A stretch of 64,000 bases of DNA from Acidobacteriota bacterium (GTDB lineage Bacteria > Acidobacteriota > Terriglobia > Terriglobales > Acidobacteriaceae), in assembly GCA_021781495.1 (NCBI GenBank), contig JAJXWS010000002.1:1-64000 (forward strand), written 5' to 3'. The position numbers and the translations under genes are program-made. Numbering within the stretch: position 1 is the stretch's first letter; every line of letters begins with the position of its first letter. The notes below the pieces were generated by a model, which worked only from the letters and a program-made list of their open reading frames with translations, ran no database searches and was not told the origin of the DNA. This document shows positions 26,123 through 35,206 of the stretch, in pieces.

Positions 26123-26152
26123 CACGATGGGTCGATATAAGGAGGACTTTCG

Positions 26153-27583
26153 ATGACGGCTTCCACACTGGAGATCACTGGAGCGGAGTACAAGGTTGCC
26201 GATATGGCACTGGCCGATTGGGGCCGCAAGGAGATTGCAATCGCCGAGCACGAGATGCCGGGATTGATGGCGATTCGGAACAAGTATGCAGCTGAGAAGC
26301 CGCTGGCCGGGGTACGCGTGACCGGCTCGCTGCACATGACGATTCAGACGGCGGTACTGATTGAGACGCTGGTGAGCCTGGGCGCGGAAGTGCGCTGGGC
26401 AAGCTGCAACATCTTTTCCACGCAGGACCACGCCGCGGCAGCGATTGCGGCGACCGGCGTGCCGGTGTTTGCCTGGAAGGGCGAGACGCTGGAGGAATAC
26501 TGGGATTGCACGTACAAGGCGCTGAGCCACAAGGGCGGCAAGGGGCCGCAACTGGTGGTGGACGATGGCGGCGACGTGACCCTGCTGATCCACATGGGCT
26601 ATGAACTGGAGGAAGGCAGCGACTGGGTCAATACGCCCTCTGGCAATCACGAAGAGCAGGTGATTAAGGACTTGCTGAAGAAGGTTCATGCGGAAGACCC
26701 GCAGCGCTGGCACAACATGGTGAAGGAGTGGCGCGGCGTCTCAGAGGAGACGACGACTGGCGTTCACCGGCTGTACAAGATGATGGAGCAGGGCAAGCTG
26801 CTGGTTCCGGCGATTAACGTGAACGATTCGGTGACCAAGAGCAAGTTCGATAATCTGTACGGCTGCCGCGAGTCGCTGGCGGACGGCATCAAGCGCGCGA
26901 CGGATGTGATGGTGGCGGGCAAGGTGGCGGTGGTGTGCGGTTACGGCGATGTGGGCAAGGGCTGTGCGCACTCGCTGCGCGGCATGGGCGCACGCGTGAT
27001 TGTGACGGAAGTCGACCCTATCAACGCGCTTCAGGCGGCGATGGAGGGTTTCGAGGTCACGACCGTGGAGGACACGCTGGGACGCGGCGACATCTATGTC
27101 ACCTGCACCGGCAACGTGGACATCATCACGCTGGAGCACATGAAGCGGATGAAGGACCAGGCGATCGTGTGCAACATCGGGCACTTCGACAACGAGATCC
27201 AGATGGACCGGCTGAATGCCGAGGCAGGCGTGAAGAAGCTGAACATCAAGCCGCAGGTGGACGTGTACACCTTCCCTGACGGGCACAGCATCTTCGTTCT
27301 GGCCGAGGGGCGACTGGTGAACCTGGGCTGCGCCACGGGGCATCCGAGCTTTGTGATGAGCAACAGCTTTGCCAACCAGACGCTGGCGCAGATTGATCTC
27401 TGGAAGAACAAGGATACCTATGCGGTGGGTGTCTACACGCTGTCGAAGAAACTGGACGAAGAGGTAGCGCGGCTGCACTTGGAGAAGATTGGCGTAAAAC
27501 TGACCACGCTGTCGCAGAAGCAGGCCTACTACATCGGTGTTCCGGTGGAAGGGCCATACAAGCCCGAGTTCTACCGGTACTAA
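26153..27583 (+). CDS. ahcY: Adenosylhomocysteinase
   Basis: AhcY hydrolyses S-adenosylhomocysteine to homocysteine and adenosine, restoring methylation capacity. The 476-residue length is standard for the bacterial NAD-bound tetrameric enzyme. Motifs: [14 protein letters not shown] at the active site, [23 protein letters not shown], the NAD-binding [15 protein letters not shown] and [15 protein letters not shown] region, ending with the conserved KPEFYRY tail. A strong RBS (AAGGAGGA, 26139-26146) precedes the ATG. It is divergent from the ArsR-methyltransferase regulator and followed by a terminator and metF. Confidence 0.97.
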   Translation: MTASTLEITGAEYKVADMALADWGRKEIAIAEHEMPGLMAIRNKYAAEKPLAGVRVTGSLHMTIQTAVLIETLVSLGAEVRWASCNIFSTQDHAAAAIAATGVPVFAWKGETLEEYWDCTYKALSHKGGKGPQLVVDDGGDVTLLIHMGYELEEGSDWVNTPSGNHEEQVIKDLLKKVHAEDPQRWHNMVKEWRGVSEETTTGVHRLYKMMEQGKLLVPAINVNDSVTKSKFDNLYGCRESLADGIKRATDVMVAGKVAVVCGYGDVGKGCAHSLRGMGARVIVTEVDPINALQAAMEGFEVTTVEDTLGRGDIYVTCTGNVDIITLEHMKRMKDQAIVCNIGHFDNEIQMDRLNAEAGVKKLNIKPQVDVYTFPDGHSIFVLAEGRLVNLGCATGHPSFVMSNSFANQTLAQIDLWKNKDTYAVGVYTLSKKLDEEVARLHLEKIGVKLTTLSQKQAYYIGVPVEGPYKPEFYRY

Positions 27584-27602
27584 TCGATGGAAATGTGATC
27601 AC

Positions 27603-27631
27603 CGAGGCCGCAGGGGCGGCCTCGATTTTTT
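27603..27631 (+). terminator. Intrinsic terminator after ahcY
   Basis: A 9-bp perfect stem CGAGGCCGC / GCGGCCTCG (27603-27611 with 27616-27624) with a 4-base loop is followed by ATTTTTT. It is 20 bases past the ahcY stop, so metF 23 bases downstream needs readthrough or its own promoter. Confidence 0.85.
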
Positions 27632-27653
27632 GGCCTTTTCGGAGATTCCCCGT

Positions 27654-28511
27654 ATGGCTGTCTTGCCAAGTTTTTCGTTTGAACTGTTTCCTCCGCGCAC
27701 ACCAGAGGGCATGGAGAGATTGCCCGGCGTGATCGGCCAACTTGCACAGGTGCGGCCCGACTTTTTCTCCATCACCCACGGAGCCGGTGGATCAAATCAG
27801 AATGGCACGTACGAGACGCTGGTTGCGGTGGTAGAGCACTCTGGCGTTGAGGCAGCGCCGCATCTGACCTGTGTTGGATCGACACGCGCCAACATCGCGT
27901 CCTTGTTGCAGCGCTACCGGGACGCTGGAGTGAAGCGCATCGTGGCCCTTCGCGGAGATCTGCCCGCGACAGCCATGAGTCCCGCCGCGCCAGGGGAGTT
28001 CCACTACGCGAATGAGCTGGTGAGCTTCATTCGGGAACAGCACGGGAATTCCTTCAAGATTGAGGTGGCGGCCTACCCGGAGATGCATCCGCAGGCGCCC
28101 AGCCCCAGCGTGGACTTTGAGAATTTTCGTCGCAAGGTGGAGGCCGGGGCAGACGGCGCGCTGACGCAGCTCTTTTACAATGCCGACGCCTATTTCGACT
28201 TCATGGAGCGCTGTGGCAAGGCCGGTATCACCATTCCTGTCGTGCCTGGCATCATGCCCATTACGGGATTTGCCAACACGGTGCGCTTTTGTACAGGCTG
28301 TGGCGCGGATTTGCCACGGTGGGTAAGGCTGAGGCTGGAAGAGCTGCAGCATGACAAGACAGCGCTGCAGGAGTTCGGACTTGAGGTTGTGACACGGCTG
28401 TGCGAGACACTGCTGCGCAATGGTGCGCCGGGGCTTCACTTCTACACGATCAATCAGGCAGAGCCTACGCTGCGGTTGTGGAAGAATCTAGCGTTGCCGG
28501 CACGCGCCTGA
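27654..28511 (+). CDS. metF: Methylenetetrahydrofolate reductase
   Basis: MetF reduces 5,10-methylene-THF to 5-methyl-THF with an FAD cofactor, supplying the methyl group of methionine. The 285-residue protein shows SFELFPPRT, FFSITHGAGG, HLTCVGSTRANI, the RGDLP loop and CQLFYN-like ALTQLFYNADAYFDFM, then PGIMPI. The start is ATG 27654, fixed by the conserved N-terminus. It lies after the ahcY terminator and completes the methyl-cycle cluster with the regulator. The next gene is convergent. Confidence 0.95.
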   Translation: MAVLPSFSFELFPPRTPEGMERLPGVIGQLAQVRPDFFSITHGAGGSNQNGTYETLVAVVEHSGVEAAPHLTCVGSTRANIASLLQRYRDAGVKRIVALRGDLPATAMSPAAPGEFHYANELVSFIREQHGNSFKIEVAAYPEMHPQAPSPSVDFENFRRKVEAGADGALTQLFYNADAYFDFMERCGKAGITIPVVPGIMPITGFANTVRFCTGCGADLPRWVRLRLEELQHDKTALQEFGLEVVTRLCETLLRNGAPGLHFYTINQAEPTLRLWKNLALPARA

Positions 28512-28576
28512 GCGAAGCGGCTGTTCATCATTCCGCCTGAAAAAGCGGTCGTGAAGCGGCGAGCGTGAAAGCGGGG

Positions 28577-29200
28577 TCAGGCTTTTGGCTTGCCGGGCCG
28601 AATCCCCTTGCGCCTGCGATGGAAGATGCGGTGATACAGGCGCCAGACGGAGTTATGCAGCAGGCGGGTCTGCTCGGCCTTGAGCGCGGCGTAGGAGTGC
28701 CGAACATAATGGTCGAACTCGGGAGGCCATCCAATGGTGGAGCGCCGTTCTGAGAAGTCGCCTTCTGCCCACTTTGCTATCACCGCCTTGTAGCCCACCA
28801 CGTGGGTAACAAACTCAAGCAGGCAGGCGGGCATCTCCTCCTCGACGATGAGGTATGCCTTCTGGATGATGATCTTTTCCCGGATATCGTTCAGCGGCGC
28901 AAAGATGGTGGTCATCCACAGGATCCATTCCTTCAGGTCTTCGTCGCGGATGGGATGACACTGCGCTTTTCCCTGCTTTTTCAACAGAGAGCGATAGGCG
29001 ATATGGCCGGCCTGCGAAGCCACGTAGAGCGGGCCGTAGAACTCATTGAGGCGCTTGTTGACGAGGCGGAGTTTGTCGCGCCTGCGGGCCAGCATACGCG
29101 CGCTGATGAAGGTGACGAAGTACCCAAAAAACGCCAGGATGATGGTGAGGATAGCCGCGCTGTGCAGAAGATTGGGAATGGTGACTTCCGAGATATCCAT
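28577..29200 (-). CDS. Conserved-looking membrane-anchored protein of unknown function
   Basis: A 207-residue protein with one N-terminal transmembrane segment (about 11-33) and a soluble, helical, basic C-terminal domain ending RRRRKGIRPGKPKA. I do not recognise a named family. It contains several aromatic-rich helices (LNEFYGPLYVASQ, WPPEFDHYVRHSYAAL). The topology suggests a cytoplasmic C-terminal domain. It is divergently placed from no promoter-sharing partner: the permease gene lies upstream on the same strand with 77 bases between. Function cannot be inferred. Confidence 0.75.
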   Translation of the reverse strand: MDISEVTIPNLLHSAAILTIILAFFGYFVTFISARMLARRRDKLRLVNKRLNEFYGPLYVASQAGHIAYRSLLKKQGKAQCHPIRDEDLKEWILWMTTIFAPLNDIREKIIIQKAYLIVEEEMPACLLEFVTHVVGYKAVIAKWAEGDFSERRSTIGWPPEFDHYVRHSYAALKAEQTRLLHNSVWRLYHRIFHRRRKGIRPGKPKA

Positions 29201-29277
29201 TGCCGCCTAGCCTTGCGCATGAGTATACGCGTTGCAGCGGGCGGATGGATGTGAAGATGCGCGGCCGGATGATTCGT

Positions 29278-30585
29278 CTAGCTGGCCCCAAGGTAAACAA
29301 ATCGCAGCGCAAACAGGACTGCAAGGATGTAGAGAAGCCAGTCTCGCTTGCGGTAATGCCCGGTGGCTAGATGCAACACCGCCCACGCAATGATGCCGAA
29401 TCCCAGTCCATTGGCAATGGAGTAAGTGAACGGGATGAGCACAAGGGTAAGGAAAGCCGGAATGGCGACGAGCGGCTCATGCCAGCGAATTTCCGTAACG
29501 GTGGCCAGCATCATTGAGCCTACAAGGATGAGCGCCGGAGCCGTGGCTGCGGCGGGCACTGCTCCCACAAAGGGCGCCGCCCCAATGGCTGCAAGAAACA
29601 GAAGCCCGGTGACGATAGCGGTGATGCCGGAACGTCCTCCCGCTGCCACGCCCGCAGTGGACTCAACGTAGCTGGTAACGGTGGAGGTTCCGGCGAAGGA
29701 GCCGACGACGGTGGATGCCGCATCGGCAAAGAGGATGCGGCTCAGGCGGGGAATGGAATGGTCGGCATCGATCAGGCCGGCTCGTTTGGTGACCGCGACC
29801 AGCGTGCCCAGGTTGTCAAAGAGATCAACGAAAAAGAAGACGAAGATGATCTCAAGCAGGCCCTTGTTCAGAGCGCCGCGGATGTCGAGCTGAAATGCGG
29901 TGGCAGACAGCGCGCGCAGGCCAATGGGGGCGGGAGTCCAGTGTTCCAGGCCAAGGGCCCATGCCAGTGCGGTGACGGCAAGCACGCCGATAAGGATGGA
30001 GCCGCGTACCTTCTTGATTTCGAGCGCCACCATGATGCACAGGCCGAGAAGCGCCAGCGCCGTGGTGGGATTGCGGATGCTGCCAAGGCCGACGAGCGTG
30101 GCTGAGTCGCCGACGATAAGGCCCGCATTGCGAAAGCCGATGAACGCGATGAACAGGCCAATGCCTCCGGCGACGGCGGCGTAGAGTTCGTGCGGAATGG
30201 AGCGGAGAATCAACTGCCGGATGCCGGTTGCCGTCAGCGCGAGGAAGAGCACTCCAGAAAGAAAGACGGCTCCGAGCGCAGTTTGCCAGGGAATGTGCAT
30301 CTTGAGGCAGACGGTATAGGTAAAGTAGGCATTCAAGCCCATCCCAGGGGCCAGTGCAATGGGATAGCGAGCAACAACGCCCATCAGAATGGAGCCGAAG
30401 GCCGCGGACAGGCATGTGGCCACAGTGACCGAGGCCAGAGGAATTCCGGCTGCGGACAGGATGGATGGATTGACCAGGACGATATAGGCCATGGTCAGGA
30501 ACGTGGTTATCCCGGCCAGAATCTCTGTGCGCCAGTCCGTGCCCAGGCGGGCAAATTCGAAATAGGATTCGAGTTGTTTCAGCAT
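29278..30585 (-). CDS. NCS2 family purine permease (AzgA/PbuG-like)
   Basis: A 435-residue inner-membrane protein with about 12-14 membrane segments, matching the AzgA-type NCS2 permeases for guanine, hypoxanthine or adenine with proton symport. Diagnostic parts are RTEILAGITTFLTMAYI, LAPGMGLNAYFTYTV, GGIGLFIAFIGFRNAGLI, FFFVDLFDNLGTLVAV and the FAGTSTVTSYVESTAGVAAGGRSG loop, which carries the substrate-site Thr/Glu/Ser residues of this subgroup. A standalone gene beside an antiporter on the same strand. The precise base transported is not determined. Confidence 0.93.
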   Translation of the reverse strand: MLKQLESYFEFARLGTDWRTEILAGITTFLTMAYIVLVNPSILSAAGIPLASVTVATCLSAAFGSILMGVVARYPIALAPGMGLNAYFTYTVCLKMHIPWQTALGAVFLSGVLFLALTATGIRQLILRSIPHELYAAVAGGIGLFIAFIGFRNAGLIVGDSATLVGLGSIRNPTTALALLGLCIMVALEIKKVRGSILIGVLAVTALAWALGLEHWTPAPIGLRALSATAFQLDIRGALNKGLLEIIFVFFFVDLFDNLGTLVAVTKRAGLIDADHSIPRLSRILFADAASTVVGSFAGTSTVTSYVESTAGVAAGGRSGITAIVTGLLFLAAIGAAPFVGAVPAAATAPALILVGSMMLATVTEIRWHEPLVAIPAFLTLVLIPFTYSIANGLGFGIIAWAVLHLATGHYRKRDWLLYILAVLFALRFVYLGAS

Positions 30586-30646
30586 AGGTGGATAGAACTA
30601 GAAGACCACAGCGCAGCCACCTTGAAAAAGGGGAACGTGGCCAGGA

Positions 30647-32002
30647 TTAGCTGGAGAACAGAGCGTGGTTCAGAAGCATGTGCGCGGCAATGCCGGCGGC
30701 AAAGCCGAGGAAGATTGCCCATGTCCACTTCAGATGCGAAAGGAAGGTATAGCGCCCCTGCCCGATGCCCATCAGTGCGACGCCGGCAGCCGATCCGATG
30801 GAGAGCAGCGAGCCGCCCGTGCCCGCCGCAAAGGTGACGAGCAGCCACTGGCCAGTGCTCATGGTGGGATGCATGCTGAGCACCGCGAAGGTGAGCGGAA
30901 TGTTATCGACGATTGCGGATAGAAGGCCTATGAGGATATTTGCCGGGGTGTTTCCGAAACCGTTGTAGAGAAGATGCGAGAGGGCCTGCAGATAGCCGAT
31001 GGCGCCGATGCCCGCAATGCAAAACATGATGCCGTAGAAAAAGAGCAGAGTGTCCCACTCGACTTTCTCCAGGATTCCAAAGATGTCGAAAGGCTTTTGC
31101 GGCGCATTCTGCGTGGAGAGTTCCTTGCCGGAACTGGTTCCATTGCTGGCGTCGTTGGCAAGGATGCGGGCCTCAGCTGCGTGAAGAAAGTAGGAGTAGA
31201 AATTCAGCAGACCCAACCCCATCATCATCCCCAGGAAAGGTTGGAGATGGAGTGCGTGATCGAGATAGATGGTTGCGGCAATGGTCAGGAGAAAAAGACC
31301 AATCACCACCCAGGCCCCCTTGCGAAGCCGGGCGGCCTGCATGTTGGACTGCGCATGGCGGGAGGGAAGCGTGAAGGAGATGATGGCTGCCGGTATGAGC
31401 CAGCTAATCAGCGCAGGGAGAAAGAGGCGGAAGAACTGGCCAAAGCCAACCATGCCCTTTTGCCACACCATAAGGGTAGTGATATCGCCAAAGGGAGAAA
31501 AGACGCCGCCCGCATTGGCGGCAACAACGATGCTTACCAGTGCGCCGATGGTCGTCTTTCTGTCGTGTCGCAAGGTTGAGATGGCAACGGTCCCCACGAC
31601 TAAAGCTGTGGTAAGGTTGTCGGCAATGGGCGAAAGGCAAAAGGCGATGGCGCCGGTTGTCCAGTAAATTCCGCGCACGGAAAGACGCATGCGGATGAGA
31701 CGAGCGCGGAGAGCCTCAAACACATTGCGCTCCACCATGGCGTTTACAAAGCTCATGGCAGAGAGCAGGAAAAGGAACAGCTCCGCGTATTCGAGAAGGA
31801 CATTACGCAGCTTTTCGGCGACTTCAGGGGAGCTGCCGTTGTGATAATAGGCAATTGCAACCAGTATCCAGATGATGCCGGCGCCAACCATGACGGGCTT
31901 GGATTTGCGGAGATGCAGCTTCTCTTCCGCAAACACAAGCGCGTACGTGGCGCAGAAGACCACGAGTATCGCTGGACCAATCCAAGTGGTGCTGGAAAGC
32001 AC
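30647..32002 (-). CDS. nhaD: NhaD-type Na+/H+ antiporter
   Basis: A 451-residue secondary transporter of the NhaD/IT superfamily, with about 12 membrane segments, for sodium extrusion and pH balance. It shows SPIADNLTTALVVG with the conserved Asp/Asn, AANAGGVFSPFGDITTLM, and the second repeat AIVDNIPLTFAVLSM and TGGSLLSIGSAAG. GTG 32002 is chosen because GGAGGG sits about six bases upstream and the hydrophobic sequence starts right after; the open frame extends 53 codons further upstream without signs of coding. The neighbouring genes give no functional hint. Confidence 0.9.
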   Translation of the reverse strand: MLSSTTWIGPAILVVFCATYALVFAEEKLHLRKSKPVMVGAGIIWILVAIAYYHNGSSPEVAEKLRNVLLEYAELFLFLLSAMSFVNAMVERNVFEALRARLIRMRLSVRGIYWTTGAIAFCLSPIADNLTTALVVGTVAISTLRHDRKTTIGALVSIVVAANAGGVFSPFGDITTLMVWQKGMVGFGQFFRLFLPALISWLIPAAIISFTLPSRHAQSNMQAARLRKGAWVVIGLFLLTIAATIYLDHALHLQPFLGMMMGLGLLNFYSYFLHAAEARILANDASNGTSSGKELSTQNAPQKPFDIFGILEKVEWDTLLFFYGIMFCIAGIGAIGYLQALSHLLYNGFGNTPANILIGLLSAIVDNIPLTFAVLSMHPTMSTGQWLLVTFAAGTGGSLLSIGSAAGVALMGIGQGRYTFLSHLKWTWAIFLGFAAGIAAHMLLNHALFSS

Positions 32003-32157
32003 GCTATCCCTCCGTTGCTCCGGTGCAAAAAACAGGAATGCCCTGAATAAGACAGCTCGAAGATGGCGATGGCTGCGACAGCGATATGCGATTGATGAGA
32101 AGTCATGCGGGTATCCGCTGGCTTGTTGCACCCATGGTAGCGGATCGCACGATATAA

Positions 32158-32199
32158 GCAAGGCGCAACTGCTGCGCGGAACCTGAGGTTGCGCCTTGC
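32158..32199 (-). terminator. Terminator hairpin after hemB
   Basis: GCAAGGCGCAAC (32158-32169) pairs perfectly over 12 bases with GTTGCGCCTTGC (32188-32199), with an 18-base loop. It starts 11 bases after the hemB stop; on the minus strand it is followed by the AT-rich TTATATC. Confidence 0.55.
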
Positions 32200-32209
32200 G
32201 GACTCAAAG

Positions 32210-33196
32210 CTACAGGAGCTTCGCAGCGTCCTTGGCAAAGTAGGTCACGATGAAGTCGGCCCCGGCGCGGCGGATGCCGAGGAGAGACTCAAGGATGGCG
32301 CGATCGCGGTCAAGCCAGCCCTTTTCAAAGGCTGCCTGCAGCATGGAGTACTCGCCGGATACCTGATAGGCTCCGATGGGTACGCCGGTGCGTTCCCGGG
32401 CTGCGCGCACCACGTCAAGATACGGCATTGCGGGCTTCATCAGGATCATGTCGGCGCCTTCGTCCAGATCGAGCTTAATCTCGCGCATGGCTTCGCGAAT
32501 ATTTGCCCCGTCCATCTGATACGATCGGCGGTCCCCAAACTGGGGCGCGGAGTCGGCTGCTTCGCGGAACGGTCCGTAGAAGGCAGAGGCAAACTTGGAC
32601 GCGTAGCTCAGGATCGGCGTCTGGGTCAGGCCGACCGCGTCGAGGCCACTGCGAATGGCGGCGACACGGCCGTCCATCATGTCACTGGGCGCGACGATAT
32701 CCGCGCCTGCGTTGGCGAGGCTGGCGGCGGTGCGAGCCAGCAGTTCGAGCGACGGGTCATTGTCAACTTCGTAGCTATCGCCGCTCTTGACCACGATGCC
32801 GCAGTGGCCGTGGCTGGTGTATTCGCACAGGCATACATCCGCGATCAGCACGAGTTTGCCTGCGGCCGAGGACTGCTTGAGTGCGCGCAGGCCCTGCTGC
32901 ACGATGCCGTCATCCTTCCAGGCCCCGCTGGCCTGCTCGTCCTTGGTGTCGGGCAATCCAAAGAGAAGCAGCCCACCGATACCCAGGCTCGCAGCCTCCT
33001 CCGCCTCGCGAACGGCTTCATCCACAGAGAGATTGAAGACGCCGGGCATGGATCCGACAGCATGGCGAATCCCCTCACCGGGGCACAGGAACAGCGGATA
33101 GATCAAATCGCCGGGATCGAGAGTGGTCTCGCGAACAAGGGCTCGGAGCGACTCATTCCGGCGCAGGCGGCGCAGGCGTTGCACAGGAAAACTCAT
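32210..33196 (-). CDS. hemB: Delta-aminolevulinic acid dehydratase (porphobilinogen synthase)
   Basis: HemB condenses two 5-aminolevulinate molecules to porphobilinogen in heme synthesis. The 328-residue protein has the zinc-type cysteine site [14 protein letters not shown], the first Schiff-base Lys region [14 protein letters not shown], the second Lys in [14 protein letters not shown] and the VSGEYSML motif. The start is ATG 33196 ([12 protein letters not shown] follows). It is a single gene with a strong hairpin behind it. Heme demand is plausible given the cytochrome-rich operon in this window. Confidence 0.96.
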   Translation of the reverse strand: MSFPVQRLRRLRRNESLRALVRETTLDPGDLIYPLFLCPGEGIRHAVGSMPGVFNLSVDEAVREAEEAASLGIGGLLLFGLPDTKDEQASGAWKDDGIVQQGLRALKQSSAAGKLVLIADVCLCEYTSHGHCGIVVKSGDSYEVDNDPSLELLARTAASLANAGADIVAPSDMMDGRVAAIRSGLDAVGLTQTPILSYASKFASAFYGPFREAADSAPQFGDRRSYQMDGANIREAMREIKLDLDEGADMILMKPAMPYLDVVRAARERTGVPIGAYQVSGEYSMLQAAFEKGWLDRDRAILESLLGIRRAGADFIVTYFAKDAAKLL

Positions 33197-33293
33197 GTAT
33201 TGATTGTATTCCAGCGCCAATTGGCGAAAAGCTCTGGAGGCGGATCGGTTCCCGAATGGCGCAGGCCCACGATCGCCCGCTGCGCATCCCGCC

Positions 33294-33803
33294 TCAGCGT
33301 TGCAGCTGATCGTAGAGCGTGGTGTTGCGATAGCCCAGCAGTGTCACCAGGGTCCAAATCCCGAGCGCGGTCCCGATTGGGATCCTCAAAAGGCTGAGAA
33401 AAGCCGCCACAATCGCGACGATACGGCCCCAGCTGGTCTGCTCCATCAAGCCCCATCCCGCTACGAACGCCAGGCCGGAACGCAGCAGAAGGAAGACCCA
33501 GGCAAAATGCAGCAAAGCGGGAACCATCATCTCCGGGCGCCACGGTTGATGACCCCACGGACTGTGCATCCACGGACTGTTAAGGAAAGTCTCGGCGAAG
33601 AAAATTCCGAGAATACCCATTGCCAGCGACAGCCCGCCGTAGACAAACCAGACGATGCTCAGTGCTTTGATGCGGCCAGCGTAATTGGCCAGCTGGAACT
33701 GCAGATTCGGAACAGGGGAAATGGGAGGGACGGCCGGACGGCCACATTGCGGACAGATGCTTTCTCCCGGCGCCAGGGCGCGACCACATCCGCTACAGAA
33801 CAT
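33294..33803 (-). CDS. Small membrane protein with N-terminal zinc ribbon
   Basis: A 169-residue protein that begins with a zinc-ribbon of the CxxC/CxxC type (CSGC and CPQC within residues 3-21), followed by four predicted membrane segments. Its start ATG 33803 has GGAGGAGG closely upstream, which overrides the longer upstream frame. Zinc-ribbon membrane proteins of this type are common and mostly of unknown role. It lies 97 bases after the hemB start and before the exported hydrolase gene (whose stop at 33899 precedes its start by 95 bases on the same strand). Function unknown. Confidence 0.82.
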   Translation of the reverse strand: MFCSGCGRALAPGESICPQCGRPAVPPISPVPNLQFQLANYAGRIKALSIVWFVYGGLSLAMGILGIFFAETFLNSPWMHSPWGHQPWRPEMMVPALLHFAWVFLLLRSGLAFVAGWGLMEQTSWGRIVAIVAAFLSLLRIPIGTALGIWTLVTLLGYRNTTLYDQLQR

Positions 33804-33898
33804 ATTTACCTCCTCCACCTCTGGATTGCCGTACGCAAAGGGCGGCGGCATGGTTCCCTTCCAGGCGATAGCCCCTGCCACTGAATCAGCAGCATGCC

Positions 33899-35074
33899 TT
33901 AATCTTTGCCTGCCGCCGGGCGGACCCGATCCCAATGTTCTTCATGACGGTCATCCCGAAAAGTGAGCCCGGAGATACGGCCCTGTGCATCGCGAAGAAC
34001 ATACAGTCTGCTGAGGTTTCCGCCATTGGGATAAAAGAGCGTGGAGGGTGACTCGGCGGCCAATTCGACTACTTCACCGTGAATATTCTTTTGGTATAGC
34101 TGCTCCCCCCGGTGGAAGAGGGAGAGACTGATGAGGCCGTGTTCGTCGTGGTAGTCGCCGGCCAGGCTGTCCAACTGCGAAAGCGTGAGATGAACAGCGA
34201 GTGGATGAGGGGGAATCACGAGGCGTTCCGCCTGGGCTGGCGGTTCCTGCCGGGCGTCGCGCCGGTGCGAAAGCAGCCACCTGGGCAGCTCAGGCTCATT
34301 GAAGGCCCTGGTCCAGCAGTCGTGACGAAGGCCCTGGTAAATCCACAGGCGAATATGCCCGCCGGAAGCCTTGAAGGCGGAGTACATCAACTCGCTTTCG
34401 CGCGGCGGCACAATGTTGTCGTCGCTTCCGTGGAAGAGCCAGATTGGCGTCTGGCCGATGACGCGGGCGTACTCGGCCGGTAGCACGGAACTTTGCCGCC
34501 AGCGCTGGGGTGCATAGCTCCAGAAGATGCCGCCTGCGGCAATGGCCACTGCGGCCCAGCGATGCGGCTGAAGGCGCGCAAGCTCCCATACGCCATATCC
34601 TCCCAGGGAAAGACCGGCCAGATACGTGCGTGCGCGGTCGGCGCGAAACTCCTGGGTTTCTGCGTCCAGTGTCGCCATCGCCATGGCCAGCATGTCCGGA
34701 TCAGTCCAATAATGATTCTGCGGACATTGCGGCATGACGATCAGAAACGGCCATCGCTCCGGATGATCGCGTATTGCCTGCGGCAGGCCGATCTGCGTTT
34801 GCCACATGCCCTCTGACCCGCGCTCGCCGCGGCCGTGAAGAAACAGGAGAATGGGCCAATGCTTGTGATCGGAGCGGCGATAGTTTTCCGGTACGAAGAC
34901 CTGATAGCGGTAAACGATGCCATGTATCTCGATTCTGCGGTTCAGGAAGCCGGTTTCCTGTTGCGGTGTCTCCCGAGTGAACCGGACAGAGGCCGTGCCT
35001 GCCTGGGCGACAAAGGGGGATGAGACAAGGACAACCAAGGAGCAGATTGCCAGAAGTTTCAGCATGCGCAGCAT
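33899..35074 (-). CDS. Exported alpha/beta-hydrolase (prolyl-oligopeptidase/esterase-like)
   Basis: A 391-residue protein with a Sec signal (hydrophobic 7-25, cut near AQA-GT). The alpha/beta-hydrolase domain covers about 50-265, with WPILLFLHGRGERG (oxyanion region), the nucleophile elbow GLSLGGYG, FHGSDDNIVPP (acid) and RHDCW with the probable His. It resembles the exported feruloyl/xylan esterase-like or peptidase families found in soil bacteria, but with Cys after the His (RHDCWTRA). The last 110 residues form a separate beta-rich domain. Substrate is unknown; it may act on plant polysaccharide esters or peptides. Confidence 0.87.
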   Translation of the reverse strand: MLRMLKLLAICSLVVLVSSPFVAQAGTASVRFTRETPQQETGFLNRRIEIHGIVYRYQVFVPENYRRSDHKHWPILLFLHGRGERGSEGMWQTQIGLPQAIRDHPERWPFLIVMPQCPQNHYWTDPDMLAMAMATLDAETQEFRADRARTYLAGLSLGGYGVWELARLQPHRWAAVAIAAGGIFWSYAPQRWRQSSVLPAEYARVIGQTPIWLFHGSDDNIVPPRESELMYSAFKASGGHIRLWIYQGLRHDCWTRAFNEPELPRWLLSHRRDARQEPPAQAERLVIPPHPLAVHLTLSQLDSLAGDYHDEHGLISLSLFHRGEQLYQKNIHGEVVELAAESPSTLFYPNGGNLSRLYVLRDAQGRISGLTFRDDRHEEHWDRVRPAAGKD

Positions 35075-35206
35075 AGTTGCATCCCATCATAGAACGATGA
35101 GGATGCCGGGAAGACAGGCCAGGCACTGGGATGGGGAACTTTTCCGTTTCCTGACGAATTTCTTACGCGCAGTCATGAAACAATTGTAGCGTCTGCACGT
35201 GAGCCT

